A stretch of DNA of 64,000 nucleotides from Thauera sp. 28 (GTDB lineage: Bacteria; Pseudomonadota; Gammaproteobacteria; Burkholderiales; Rhodocyclaceae): NCBI RefSeq assembly GCF_000310145.2, contig NZ_AMXA01000011.1:53387-117386 (forward strand), in the 5' to 3' direction. Positions 8,400 through 18,794 of this stretch are shown piece after piece (the stretch's first letter is position 1; every line of letters starts with the position of its first letter). The position numbers were made by a program, and so were the translations under genes. Below the pieces are notes generated by a model. That model saw nothing but the letters and a program-made list of their open reading frames with translations, was not told the origin of the DNA and searched no databases.

Positions 8400-10544
8400 C
8401 TATCCGCGGCGCCAGGTGTGGAAGCGCTCCACCCACTGCAGCAGGCGCTCGGGGGCGTGAGCCCGCTTCCAGGTGCCGGCCACGTACTTGTTGGCTTCGG
8501 CCAGGGTCGGATAGATGTGGATGGTGCCGAGGATGCGGTTGAGCCCGATGCCCTGCTTCATTGCCAGCACATACTCGGCGATGAGGTCGCCCGCGTGCTC
8601 GCCGACGATGGTCACGCCCAGGATGCGGTCCTTGCCGGGCACCGTCAGCACCTTGATGAAACCGTGTGCCTCGCTGTCGGCGATGGCACGATCGAGGTCG
8701 TCGATGCCGAAGGTGCTGAGTTCGAAGGCGATGCCCTGTTCGCGTGCTTCCTGCTCGTTGAGTCCGACGCGGGCAACCTCGGGCTCGATGAAGGTGGCCC
8801 AGGGTATGACGCGGTAGTCCGCCCTGAAGGTCTTGATCGGGTCGAACAGCGCGTTGACCGCGGCGTACCAGGCCTGATGCGCGGCGGTGTGGGTGAACTG
8901 GTAAGGCCCGGCCACGTCGCCCGCGGCGTAGATGCTCGGGTAGTTGGTCTGCAGCAGCGCGTTCGTCTCGATCGTGCGGCCACAGCGCACGCCGAGTTCC
9001 TCCAGCCCGTAGCCCCGCAGGTTGGCGCTGCGCCCGAGCGCGATCAGCACGGTGTCGAAGGGGATGCGCACCTCCTTGCCCGCATGCTCGGCGATCAGGA
9101 TCTTCTGTTCGCCGTCCGTGATGAAGGCCTTGGCCTGGTGCTCGAGGCGCAGGTCGATGCCCTCGGCGCGAAAGCGCTGCATCACCAGTTCTGAGACGTC
9201 GGCGTCCTCGCGCGGCAGCAGGCGCGGCCCGCGTTCGACCTGGATGACCTGGGCGCCGAAGCGGACGAAGGCCTGCGCCAGTTCCGAGCCGATCGGCCCG
9301 CCGCCCAGCACCAGCAGTCGGCGTGGCAACTTGCGCAGCGACCAGACCGTGTCGGAGGTGAGGTAGTCCATATCCTCGATACCGGGCAGCTCGGGCACCG
9401 TCGGGCGGGCGCCTGTGGCGATGACGATGGCGCGTGTGGTAAGGCGTCGGCGCTCGCCGTCGGCGGTATCGATCTCGACTTCCCACGGCGACACGATGCG
9501 CGCAGCGCCCTGCACCACGTCGACCCCCAGCCCGGTGTAGCGCTCGGCCGAGTCGTGCGGCTCGACCTGGGCAATGATGCGCTGCACGCGTTCCATCACC
9601 TCGGCGAAGTCGAAGCGTGCATCGGCGGCGGCGATGCCGAACTCGGGCGCGCGCGCGACGTGCGAAAGGAACTTCGCCGAGCGGATCAGCGCCTTCGACG
9701 GCACGCAGCCGGTGTTGAGGCAGTCGCCGCCAAGCTTGTGGCGCTCGACCAGCGTGACCTTGGCCCTGACCGCCGCGGCGATGTAGGACGTGACCAGGCC
9801 CGCGCTGCCACCGCCGATCACCACCAGGTTGCGGTCGAAGCGCGTCGGCCGCGGCCAGCGCGCATTGACCCGGTTGCGGCGGATGCGCTCCACCACGCGC
9901 CGCGCAATCAGCGGGAACACGCCCAGGATGGCGAACGAGCCGATCAGGGCGGGCGACAGGATGCCGCCCAGGCTGTCGATGCGTGCGAGCTGGGTGCCGG
10001 CATTCACATACACCACGGTGCCCGCGAACATGCCGAGCTGGCTGACCCAGAAGAAGGTCCAGGTGCGCATCGCCGTCAGGCCCAGCAGCAGGTTGACCAG
10101 AAAGAAGGGAAACACCGGCACCAGGCGCAGCGTGAACAGGTAGAACGCACCTTCACGCTTGATGCCCTCGTCGATGGCCGCCAGGCGCTGGCCGAAGCGC
10201 TGCCCGACCCAGTCGCGCAGCAGGAAGCGCGCGATCACGAAGGCGGCAGTGGCGCCCAGGGTGGACGCGAAGGAGACGATCACCGTCCCCCACAGCAGCC
10301 CGAACACGGCGCCGCCGGCCAGCGTCAGCAAGGCCGCCCCGGGCACCGACAAGGCGGTGACGACCACGTAGATGACGAAATACACGGCGATGCTCAGCAC
10401 CGGATTGTGGTCGCGATAGTCCGCAATGGCGGCCTGCTGCGCCTTGAGCGTGTGCAGGTTGAGGTACTGGCCAAGATCGAACAGGAAGAAGCTGCCGATC
10501 GCGGCGGCGAGGATCACGAGGACGGCGAGTTTGCGAGGATTCAT
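8400..10544 (-). CDS. TVP38/TMEM64 membrane domain fused to MerA-like FAD/NAD(P) disulfide oxidoreductase
   Basis: 714 residues in two parts. Residues 1-230: about six membrane segments of the TVP38/TMEM64 (DedA-like/SNARE-associated) domain, with FLLRDWVGQRFGQRL and RLVPVFPFFLVNLLLGLT. Residues 245-714: mercuric-reductase/lipoamide-dehydrogenase-type flavoprotein with NLVVIGGGSAGLVTSYIAA, redox-active GGDCLNTGCVPSKAL, NAD-binding LVLGGGPIGSELAQAF and FAD-binding IYAAGDVAG; the C-terminal dimer domain lacks MerA's vicinal Cys pair, ending WVERFHTWRRG. It starts 20 bases after arsS. Such fusions occur in other proteobacteria; substrate unknown. Confidence 0.88.
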   Translation of the reverse strand: MNPRKLAVLVILAAAIGSFFLFDLGQYLNLHTLKAQQAAIADYRDHNPVLSIAVYFVIYVVVTALSVPGAALLTLAGGAVFGLLWGTVIVSFASTLGATAAFVIARFLLRDWVGQRFGQRLAAIDEGIKREGAFYLFTLRLVPVFPFFLVNLLLGLTAMRTWTFFWVSQLGMFAGTVVYVNAGTQLARIDSLGGILSPALIGSFAILGVFPLIARRVVERIRRNRVNARWPRPTRFDRNLVVIGGGSAGLVTSYIAAAVRAKVTLVERHKLGGDCLNTGCVPSKALIRSAKFLSHVARAPEFGIAAADARFDFAEVMERVQRIIAQVEPHDSAERYTGLGVDVVQGAARIVSPWEVEIDTADGERRRLTTRAIVIATGARPTVPELPGIEDMDYLTSDTVWSLRKLPRRLLVLGGGPIGSELAQAFVRFGAQVIQVERGPRLLPREDADVSELVMQRFRAEGIDLRLEHQAKAFITDGEQKILIAEHAGKEVRIPFDTVLIALGRSANLRGYGLEELGVRCGRTIETNALLQTNYPSIYAAGDVAGPYQFTHTAAHQAWYAAVNALFDPIKTFRADYRVIPWATFIEPEVARVGLNEQEAREQGIAFELSTFGIDDLDRAIADSEAHGFIKVLTVPGKDRILGVTIVGEHAGDLIAEYVLAMKQGIGLNRILGTIHIYPTLAEANKYVAGTWKRAHAPERLLQWVERFHTWRRG

Positions 10545-10564
10545 CTGGATGTCTGCCAATGCGC

Positions 10565-11527
<963 letters not shown>

Positions 11528-11680
11528 TGGAGTGCTCCGGGTCGGTTTTTACCTTGGTCGGAGGCGCGCGCGAATCCTTACAGGAAATTTCACGAAACGA
11601 CCGAAGCAAGGGCCGACGGCCGGAGCGGGCCGCGGCTCATGATCCGCTGCGGCCCTGTCCGGCTCGAAGGCCTGCCCAAT

Positions 11681-12559
11681 TTAGCGCAACAGCAGGGTCG
11701 GGATGGTGGCGGCGCGCAGCAGGTCGGTGGTCTTGCTCCCGAACAGCAGCGCGCGCAGTGGCGAATGGGCGTAGGCGCCCATGAGCAGCATGTCGATGTC
11801 GCGCGCCCTGATCTCGCGTGCAATCACCGCTTCGGGGTCGCCCGACAGGATGTCGGCCACGACCTCGAAGCCCGCGGCGGTGAGCGTATCCTTTGCCCAG
11901 GCGACCTGCTTCGGTGCGTCTGCGCTGTCCTTGCCAGCCATCACGATGTGGATTGGCAGGCCCTTGAACAGCGGGCTGCCGGCGATCATGTCCACGCCCT
12001 TGCGCGTTACCGCGCTGCCGTCGTAGGCGAGCATCACGCGTTCGGGCTCCTTGAAGCCCTCGGTGACGGTGAGGATGGGCTTGTGGATGGCGCGCACCAC
12101 ACGCTCGACATTACGGCCGAGCGTGTTCGATCCTTCCGGCCGCGTTTTTGCGGCCGAGGCACCGCGCCGACCGAAGACGAAGAGGCGTACGTTGTCCTCC
12201 TGTTCGGCCAGGGTGTCGTCGAGCGCGCCGTGGCGCTGGCGCATGTCGGCCGAGGGGGCGCCTGCAGCCAGTGCGCGTTCGCGCAGATGGTTGAGGAAGA
12301 TGCGCCCCTGCTCGCGCTTGCTGCGGGCGAGGGCGGCGTCCTTGTCGCTGAGGCTGTGCAGCAGATGTTCCTGCGCGTTGAAGCCGATGGCACCGCTGTG
12401 GTCGTCGCCCGAGCCTTGCTCGAGGTGGCGGTCGATCACGTGCAGGAGCTCGAGCGGTGCGTCCATGCGGCGCGCGGCCCAGGCTGCGTAGTCGGCGACG
12501 GTGTCTGCAAAGTGCGACTGGTCCACGCAGGCCAGCACTTTCCTGTCTTGCTTGTTCAT
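11681..12559 (-). CDS. tandem-domain universal stress protein (UspA family)
   Basis: 292 residues with two Usp domains. Domain 1 starts at RKVLACVDQSHFADTVADY; domain 2 at PERVMLAYDGSAVTRKGVDM and ends with the nucleotide-binding pattern LLMGAYAHSPLRALLFGSKT-TDLL, followed by IPTLLLR. ATG at 12559 has AGGAG six bases upstream. It starts ten bases after the sulP stop, so transporter and stress protein are cotranscribed, as in many SulP-Usp pairs. Role inferred as stress-linked modulation of the transporter; no direct evidence. Confidence 0.88.
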   Translation of the reverse strand: MNKQDRKVLACVDQSHFADTVADYAAWAARRMDAPLELLHVIDRHLEQGSGDDHSGAIGFNAQEHLLHSLSDKDAALARSKREQGRIFLNHLRERALAAGAPSADMRQRHGALDDTLAEQEDNVRLFVFGRRGASAAKTRPEGSNTLGRNVERVVRAIHKPILTVTEGFKEPERVMLAYDGSAVTRKGVDMIAGSPLFKGLPIHIVMAGKDSADAPKQVAWAKDTLTAAGFEVVADILSGDPEAVIAREIRARDIDMLLMGAYAHSPLRALLFGSKTTDLLRAATIPTLLLR

Positions 12560-12569
12560 GCTGTTCTCC

Positions 12570-14045
12570 TCAGTGGCCGGTAAGCAGGTCGGCGCCGTCG
12601 CTCTTGTCGTGCGCGCCGAACTTGTCGACCAGCGTCGCGCTCGCTTCGTTGAGGCCGACGATCTCGACATCCGTGCCTTCGCGGCGGAACTTCACGACCA
12701 CCTTATCCAGTGCGCTGACCGCAGTGATGTCCCAGAAGTGGGCGCGCGAGACGTCGATCACCACCTTGTCGATCACTTCGCGGAAGTCGAAGCTGGCGAT
12801 GAAGGCGTCGGCCGAGGCGAAGAACACCTGCCCGGTGACGGTGTAGCGGCGCTGACGCCCTTCGTCCTCGGCAATCGAGCGCACCCTCAGGATGCGCCCC
12901 ACCTTGTGCGCGAAGAAAAAGCCCGAGGCCAGTACGCCGACCAGCACGCCCTGGGCCAGATCGTGGGTGGCGACAGTGACCGCCACCGTGGCCATCATCA
13001 CGATGCTGGAGCTGGGCGGGTGTTCGCGCAGCTTGCGGATCGAGTTCCAGTCGAAGGTGCCGATCGACACCATGATCATCACCGCCACCAGCGCCGCCAT
13101 CGGAATCTGCGCCACCCAGTCGCCCACCAGCATCAGCAATGCGAGCAGGAACAGGCCTGCCGACAGCGTCGACAGCCGGCCGCGGCCGCCGGACTTCACG
13201 TTGATCACCGACTGGCCGATCATCGCGCAGCCGGCCATGCCACCGATGAAGCCGCTGGCGATGTTGGCCACGCCTTGGCCGACGCATTCGCGGTTCTTGT
13301 TGCTGGTGGTGTCGGTGAGATCGTCGACGATGGTCGCGGTCATCAGCGACTCGAGCAAGCCCACCACCATCAGCGTCAGCGAGTAGGGGAAGATGATCGC
13401 CAGCGTCTCCAGGTTGAGCGGCACGTCCGGGAGCAGGAACATCGGCAGGCTGTCGGGCAGCTCGCCCATGTCGCCCACGGTGCGGATGTCGAGGTCGAGC
13501 ACGATGGCCACCGCGGTCAGCGCCACGATAGTGACCAGCGGCGAGGGGATTGCCTTGGTGACATACGGGAACAGGTAGATGATGCCCAGGCCGGCGGCCG
13601 TCATCGCGTACACGTGCCAGGTGACGTTGATCAGCTCGGGCAACTGCGCCATGAAGATGAGGATGGCGAGCGCGTTGACGAAGCCGGTCACCACCGAGCG
13701 CGACACGAAGCGCATCAGCCGGCCGAGCTGGATCCAGCCGGCGATGATCTGCAGCACGCCGGTGAGGATGGTGGCAGCGAGCAGGTACTGGAGACCGTGA
13801 TCCTTCACCAGCGTCACCATCACCAGCGCCATGGCGCCGGTGGCCGCCGAGATCATTCCCGGGCGGCCGCCGGTAAAGGCGATGACGACTGCGATGCAGA
13901 AGGACGCGTAGAGGCCGACCTTGGGGTCGACACCGGCGATGATGGAAAACGCAATGGCTTCGGGGATGAGGGCGAGCGCGACGACCAGACCCGCGAGCAG
14001 ATCGTTGCGGATGTTGGACGTCCAGTCCTGGTGGAGAGATTTCAT
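12570..14045 (-). CDS. SulP (SLC26A) family anion permease with STAS domain
   Basis: 491 residues. N-terminal signature [19 protein letters not shown], about 12-14 membrane helices, the conserved central [24 protein letters not shown], and a cytosolic STAS domain from about residue 380 ([30 protein letters not shown]). The early SulP family includes sulfate, bicarbonate and other anion transporters; the FWDITA form of the STAS is common in the bicarbonate/chloride-like branch, but substrate cannot be fixed. Start lacks an evident Shine-Dalgarno. Followed after ten bases by the usp gene. Confidence 0.88.
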   Translation of the reverse strand: MKSLHQDWTSNIRNDLLAGLVVALALIPEAIAFSIIAGVDPKVGLYASFCIAVVIAFTGGRPGMISAATGAMALVMVTLVKDHGLQYLLAATILTGVLQIIAGWIQLGRLMRFVSRSVVTGFVNALAILIFMAQLPELINVTWHVYAMTAAGLGIIYLFPYVTKAIPSPLVTIVALTAVAIVLDLDIRTVGDMGELPDSLPMFLLPDVPLNLETLAIIFPYSLTLMVVGLLESLMTATIVDDLTDTTSNKNRECVGQGVANIASGFIGGMAGCAMIGQSVINVKSGGRGRLSTLSAGLFLLALLMLVGDWVAQIPMAALVAVMIMVSIGTFDWNSIRKLREHPPSSSIVMMATVAVTVATHDLAQGVLVGVLASGFFFAHKVGRILRVRSIAEDEGRQRRYTVTGQVFFASADAFIASFDFREVIDKVVIDVSRAHFWDITAVSALDKVVVKFRREGTDVEIVGLNEASATLVDKFGAHDKSDGADLLTGH

Positions 14046-14545
14046 TTGTCGTTATGAGTCCATCGAGTTTGCGCGCGTCCCGGACAGGGGCGCGATGAAC
14101 TCACGCGAGGTGGATTCGCCTTTAAGCGCGAAGCCCTCGACGACCGGGTACGCAGCCTGGTCGTATGGATTGGGGCAGATGCGCGCCAGCCATGTAACGG
14201 GTCGTGTTGCGCAGCCCGTGCACGGATGAGTCAAGCGAACACGTTGCAGCAGCCTCGCGCGAGCGGAAAGGGGTGGAGCAACTCGCAGGCTGGGGCAGGG
14301 CTTACATGGGTCGCTTGTGGGGAGGCTTGTTGGGGGGCGCGGTTCGGCGCAAGTACTTGGATCGCGCAAGTGCGGCGGATTCTAGCAATGCTGCTGCGCT
14401 GCAGCAAGATCGGGGGCTGAATTGCGACGCCAGATCGGCAGGCTGTATCGAGGCCTGAACGAAGTCATGGCACCCGACCGGGCGTTGTCGCGGCGACGCC
14501 CTATTTGCGGCCAAATAGTCGCATCATTGCGGTGAGGCTTCTTGT
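14046..14545. other. 500-base region with no convincing gene
   Basis: Between the divergent sulP and permease genes. Short open frames exist but lack ribosome sites and codon bias like the neighbours. It should hold both promoters; I see no strong sigma-70 hexamer pair. A GC-poorer stretch at about 14220-14290 and several G-runs near 14290-14345 are the only visible features. Confidence 0.5.
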
Positions 14546-14557
14546 GTGGGGTGTCCC

Positions 14558-15913
14558 ATGGATGGCAACAGCTTCTGGCGCAACGAGTGGAAACCGCTGG
14601 CGCTGATCGTGGGCGTTTTCATCGCCTGCTTCTACCTGCCGGTCGAGGCCCTGCAGGGCTGGGACCGGCTGCACAATGCCTTCTGGGAAGCGCTCTATCT
14701 GGTGCGCTGGTATGCCGAAGAGCATGTGCTGCTGTGCCTCATCCCTGCCTTCTTCATCGCCGGTGCGATTGCGGTCTTCGTCAGCCAGGCGGCGGTGATG
14801 AAATACCTCGGGCCGACCGCGCACAAAGGCATGGCCTATGGCGTGGCTTCGGTGTCGGGGACGATCCTGGCCGTGTGCTCCTGCACGGTGCTGCCATTGT
14901 TCGCCGGCATCTATCGCATGGGCGCCGGACTGGGGCCGGCGATCGCCTTCCTGTATTCCGGGCCGGCGATCAATGTACTGGCGATCATTCTCACCGCCCG
15001 CATCCTGGGGCCGGAGCTCGGCATCGCGCGTGGCATCGGTGCCGTGGTGTTCAGCGTGGTCATCGGCCTGATGATGGCTTTCCTGTACCGCAAGGAGGAG
15101 CTCGAGAAGCTCAACAGCAAGATCGTGATGCCTGACGAAGGCCCGAGTCGGCCGCTGTGGCAGAACGCGCTGTTCTTCGGTGTGCTGGTCGCCATCCTGG
15201 TGTTTGCCAACTGGGCGAAGCCGGCGGTGGAAGAGGGAGCCTGGCACGCGATCTACGCGGCCAAGTGGTGGGTCACGGGGGCGCTCGGCATTGCGCTTGC
15301 GGCCATCCTCATTGGCTGGATGAAGATGTCGCACACCCGCGTGCTGCTGGTGGCCGCCGCTGGCGTGGCAGCGGCGGTCGTGTTCGGCGAACAACCACTC
15401 GTGCCCTTTGCGCTGCTCATCATCGGTCTGTCGTGGATCACCAGCACCGACAAGGGCGAGGGCGCCGGCTGGTTCGCTTCGTCCTGGGACTACGCCAAGA
15501 AGATCCTGCCGCTGCTGCTCGTCGGCGTGCTGATTGCCGGCGCACTGCTCGGCCGACCTGGCGAGGAAGGCCTGATTCCCTCGGAATGGGTGGCCTGGGC
15601 GGTGGGGGGGAATTCGCTGGCGGCGAATTTCTTTGCTGCGTTTGCCGGTGCCTTCATGTACTTCGCCACCCTGACCGAGGTGCCGATCGTGCAGGGCCTG
15701 ATCGGCAATGGCATGGGCGAGGGCCCAGCGCTTGCACTGCTGCTTGCCGGCCCGGCGCTGTCGCTGCCCAACATGCTGGTGATCCGTAGCGTACTGGGCA
15801 CGAAGAAGACGCTGACGTTCGTCGCCATGGTCGTGGTGATGGCGACGATCAGCGGGATGCTGTTCGGCATGTGGGTAGAGAGGGGGCTGCCGGTTTCCTC
15901 GCTACCCGGCTGA
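14558..15913 (+). CDS. ArsP/DUF318-type permease
   Basis: 451 residues, about ten membrane helices in two repeats of the DUF318 (YraQ/ArsP) family. First repeat holds GTILAVCSCTVLPLFAGIYRMG and GPAIAFLYSGPAINVLAI; second holds the related FATLTEVPIVQGLIGNGMGEGPALALLLAGPALSLPNM region. ArsP exports trivalent methylarsenicals and organoarsenicals through Cys residues; the CSC in repeat 1 is compatible, but DUF318 also includes transporters of unknown cargo. A GTG at 14546 with GGTGAGG eight bases upstream is an alternative start. Converges with the mini-thioredoxin gene. Confidence 0.8.
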   Translation: MDGNSFWRNEWKPLALIVGVFIACFYLPVEALQGWDRLHNAFWEALYLVRWYAEEHVLLCLIPAFFIAGAIAVFVSQAAVMKYLGPTAHKGMAYGVASVSGTILAVCSCTVLPLFAGIYRMGAGLGPAIAFLYSGPAINVLAIILTARILGPELGIARGIGAVVFSVVIGLMMAFLYRKEELEKLNSKIVMPDEGPSRPLWQNALFFGVLVAILVFANWAKPAVEEGAWHAIYAAKWWVTGALGIALAAILIGWMKMSHTRVLLVAAAGVAAAVVFGEQPLVPFALLIIGLSWITSTDKGEGAGWFASSWDYAKKILPLLLVGVLIAGALLGRPGEEGLIPSEWVAWAVGGNSLAANFFAAFAGAFMYFATLTEVPIVQGLIGNGMGEGPALALLLAGPALSLPNMLVIRSVLGTKKTLTFVAMVVVMATISGMLFGMWVERGLPVSSLPG

Positions 15914-15931
15914 TCGTCTGGTCCGCTGCGA

Positions 15932-16162
15932 TCAGAACCAGCCCTCAACCTTGCTGCGCGCGGGTACGCCGCCGGAATGAACTACGGTGCCGTCGATTAC
16001 GACTGCTGGCGTCGCCATCACGCCGTAGCTCATGATCTTCTGTAACTCCTCGACCTTTTCGAGCGCAATCTGCTCACCCATTTCGCCGGCGACCTCTTCG
16101 ATGAGCTTGACCGTGTTCTTGCAGTTGGCGCAACCGGTACCGAGAACCTTGATGTCCTTCAT
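15932..16162 (-). CDS. mini-thioredoxin (TIGR00412-like redox-active disulfide protein)
   Basis: 76 residues with the active site GTGCANCKN (Cys11, Cys14) and cis-Pro loop MATPAVVIDG. Such small thioredoxin-fold proteins often sit beside DUF318 permeases and arsenic genes. Its start overlaps the end of the ATP-grasp gene by four bases (ATGA), so the two are translationally coupled. Related to the truncated fragment at 1434-1577. Likely a cytosolic thiol carrier; partner unknown. Confidence 0.88.
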   Translation of the reverse strand: MKDIKVLGTGCANCKNTVKLIEEVAGEMGEQIALEKVEELQKIMSYGVMATPAVVIDGTVVHSGGVPARSKVEGWF

Positions 16163-17502
16163 GATGCTTCTCCTTCGCTGGTCATTGTGTCGGTGAGAAA
16201 CACGGGCGCAAAGCCTCCACCCGCGGTACGGAAGTTGGTGGTCTGCCCCGTGTAGAGCCTTGCTGCGACTAGCTGAATCTCGCCTGCATAGGCATAGGCG
16301 CGAATGTCGAGCTTGAGATCGTTACCGGCGCCGTCGACCCGGACACGCCGTTCGGAGGGCAGGGCAAGGCTCTGGGCAACGTAGCCGCCGTCGAGAATGC
16401 TCTTCCACACCCGCTGGGTGAGCTTGTCTCCGCGGTACGCCGCGCGGCTGCCGAAGCCGCTGGCAGGCTTGAAGAACAGGCCGCGGCGTGCGGCCCACAA
16501 GGCGTCGGCGCGCTCGGGCATGACCTCGACCGTACGCGGGATGCCCGCCACCAGGCAGTCGATCGTATGCTGCGGAACACCGAGGGCTGCGAGGCGAGCC
16601 GCGTCGGTGAGCAGCGCGAGATTGCGTTTGTCCGCGTACAGCGCATGTGCGCGTGGGTGGGGCGTGAGCACGACTGCTCCGGCCTCATGGGCGGCGCGCA
16701 AGGCTACTGCAGCGGGCGATTGCAGGTAGAAATCGGTCAGGCGGTTGTAGACGAGGTCGACCGGCCGGCCGTTGTGTGTCAGCGCGCGGCTGTCGAAGGC
16801 GAGTTCGCCCGGATCGCAGATGACCGTGTCGATGCCTGCGCTGCGGAACAGGTGCTGAAAAAGCAGGAACTCGGGATGTAGGTATTGCTGTTCGGGTGTT
16901 TCGTCGACGATCGCGATGCACTCCGGCTTGCCGTGATGGCCCTGTAGCGCCCATTCGTTGAAGAAGGCCTCCAGCCAGCGCTGATCGAGCGCGTCGAGCC
17001 TGGCCGTGGGGCGCAGATGCGGCACGATCTGCGCGCAACAGGCCTGCTGTGCGCACGCAAGTGCTCGGTTTAGCAGGGCGCCGCCCGCGTTGGTGTTGAT
17101 TTCGATGAGCTGTGGGCCAGTGTCGCAGACATGGAAGTCGAAACCCATGAACACACCCTTCGGGCCGTTATCGAAACGGGCGATTGCCGGCGCGCGCGCG
17201 AGCACCTCGGCCTCGTAGCCGGGCAGGGCGATCACGGTTTCGATCGCCGCCACGATGTCGGCCATGGCCTGCAGCGTCTCCGGGGCCATGAACACCGCGG
17301 TAGCCGAGAACATGTGCGGGCGGCTGCGCTCGATCTCGGTCGCCAGTCCGAGCAGTGCGGGTTCGGCTTCGAGTTGTTGGCGCAGGCGCAGGGGGTCGAG
17401 GCTGCGGCAGTCGCAGCTACGGTTCAGCGCCTGCGCTACCGCCAGCGCACTGCTCGTGGCGCTGGGGCGGTGTTGTTCGGGCGCTATGGCGGTTGGTATC
17501 AC
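16159..17502 (-). CDS. circularly permuted ATP-grasp ligase-like protein
   Basis: 447 residues without signal peptide. The metal-binding ExN motif (LIEINTNAGG, Glu135/Asn137) lies before, not after, the Gly-rich ATP loop FFKPASGFGSRAAYRG (Lys345-Ser352), and a second set of acidic/basic residues follows (LKLDIRAYAY, Asp399/Arg401; TNFRTAGGGFAPVF). That order indicates a circularly permuted ATP-grasp fold, typical of peptide-bond-forming ligases. It is coupled to the mini-thioredoxin and divergent from gap-arsJ. I do not recognise a characterised homologue; a ligase acting on a thiol or peptide linked to arsenic handling is only a guess. Confidence 0.7.
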   Translation of the reverse strand: MIPTAIAPEQHRPSATSSALAVAQALNRSCDCRSLDPLRLRQQLEAEPALLGLATEIERSRPHMFSATAVFMAPETLQAMADIVAAIETVIALPGYEAEVLARAPAIARFDNGPKGVFMGFDFHVCDTGPQLIEINTNAGGALLNRALACAQQACCAQIVPHLRPTARLDALDQRWLEAFFNEWALQGHHGKPECIAIVDETPEQQYLHPEFLLFQHLFRSAGIDTVICDPGELAFDSRALTHNGRPVDLVYNRLTDFYLQSPAAVALRAAHEAGAVVLTPHPRAHALYADKRNLALLTDAARLAALGVPQHTIDCLVAGIPRTVEVMPERADALWAARRGLFFKPASGFGSRAAYRGDKLTQRVWKSILDGGYVAQSLALPSERRVRVDGAGNDLKLDIRAYAYAGEIQLVAARLYTGQTTNFRTAGGGFAPVFLTDTMTSEGEAS

Positions 17503-17745
17503 GAGGGTCTCACTGGGCGGACTAAAAGTGCAGGTCGGCGCGGCTGACGTTGCCGCAATGCAGTTCTTCGCGATGTGGCTAACGCTGCAAGTTTAGTCGA
17601 GCACAGGCCGGGGCAGGTGCGTGGGGGATGCGATCAGGGCGTGACCGCTGTACGAAGGGACGGGGTGTTGGTCAGTAACCTGCGTGTCACACATCGTGGC
17701 TAAGATTTCAATTATTCTAAAAGTGTTGTGTTATTGGAGATTGAC
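17503..17745. promoter_or_regulatory. divergent regulatory region of the gap-arsJ operon
   Basis: 243 bases between the ATP-grasp gene (minus) and gap (plus). Positions 17700-17735 form the most AT-rich stretch nearby, with CAAT and ATTG arms (17710-17735) that could be an ArsR operator around a TATTCT -10-like element (17713-17718); no good -35 is seen. GTGTCACAC at 17683-17691 is a second small palindrome. Assignment to ArsR is inference. Confidence 0.4.
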
Positions 17746-18789
17746 ATGAGGATTGGCATCAATGGCATGGGTCGCATCGGCCGTCTGGCGCTGCGCGCCG
17801 CGATGGGGGCTGCGGAACGGCAGGTGGACGACCCGCGCGCGGGCAACCGGCTGGAAGTGGTGCACCTCAACGAACTGAAGGGCGGCGCCGCGGCTACCGC
17901 ACACCTGCTCGCCTTCGACAGCGTGCAGGGCAAGTGGCGTGCGGATATCGCCGCCGAAGGCGAGGGCGCGATCCGCATCGACGATCGCCGGCTGTCCTTC
18001 TCCGCGCACGCTACTGCGGCCGAGATCCCCTGGGGCGATCTGGGTGTGGATGTGGTGCTGGAGTGCACCGGCAAGTTCCTTACCCCCGAAACCCTGCAGG
18101 GCCACCTCGACCGCGGCGCCAAGCGGGTGATCGTGGCTGCACCGGTCAAGACCGGCGGCGTGCTCAACGTGGTGGTCGGCATCAACCACGAAGCCTATGA
18201 CCCGGCACGCGACCGCATCGTCACCGCGGCCTCGTGCACCACCAATTGTCTGGCGCCGGTGGTGAAGGTGGTGCATGAGAACCTGGGCATCCGCCACGGG
18301 CAGATCACCACCATCCACGACCCCACCAACACCAACCTGGTGGTCGATGCGCCGCACAAGGACCTGCGCCGCGCGCGCAGCTCACTGATGAGCCTGGCGC
18401 CTACCACCACCGGCAGCGCCACCGCGATCGCGCTGATCTACCCGGAGTTGAAGGGCAAGCTCAACGGCCACGCGGTGCGCGTGCCGGTGTTGAACGCCTC
18501 GCTCACCGACTGCGTGTTCGAACTCGAGCGCGCGACCACGGCGGAAGAGGTCAACGCGCTGTTCAAGGCCGCGGCCGAAGGCGAGCTCGCCGGCATCCTC
18601 GGCTACGAGGAGCGCCCGCTGGTGAGCGTCGATTACGCCCGCGATACGCGCAGCTCGATCGTCGATGCACTCTCCACCATGGTTACCGACGGCACGCTGC
18701 TCAAGGTGTACGCCTGGTACGACAACGAGATGGGTTACGCCTGCCGCATGGTCGACCTGGCCTGCCATATGGAAACCGTGGGTATCTGA
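17746..18789 (+). CDS. gap: ArsJ-associated glyceraldehyde-3-phosphate dehydrogenase
   Basis: 347-residue type I GAPDH. Rossmann start [18 protein letters not shown]; catalytic [10 protein letters not shown] with Cys163; His191 in [12 protein letters not shown]-terminal [16 protein letters not shown] and [16 protein letters not shown]. GAPDHs next to arsJ use arsenate in place of phosphate to make unstable 1-arseno-3-phosphoglycerate, which ArsJ exports. ATG at 17746 has GGAG nine bases upstream. Only five bases separate it from arsJ. Confidence 0.92.
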   Translation: MRIGINGMGRIGRLALRAAMGAAERQVDDPRAGNRLEVVHLNELKGGAAATAHLLAFDSVQGKWRADIAAEGEGAIRIDDRRLSFSAHATAAEIPWGDLGVDVVLECTGKFLTPETLQGHLDRGAKRVIVAAPVKTGGVLNVVVGINHEAYDPARDRIVTAASCTTNCLAPVVKVVHENLGIRHGQITTIHDPTNTNLVVDAPHKDLRRARSSLMSLAPTTTGSATAIALIYPELKGKLNGHAVRVPVLNASLTDCVFELERATTAEEVNALFKAAAEGELAGILGYEERPLVSVDYARDTRSSIVDALSTMVTDGTLLKVYAWYDNEMGYACRMVDLACHMETVGI

Positions 18790-18794
18790 ACATC

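Noticed and set aside
12501..14057. 518-codon plus-strand open frame
   Set aside because: Antisense to sulP; His/Asp/Arg/Gln-rich product with no fold, while the minus strand has a complete SulP with STAS domain.
14204..14458. 85-codon open frame in the sulP-permease gap
   Set aside because: No ribosome site and amino acid makeup unlike the neighbours; overlapping frames are equally open.
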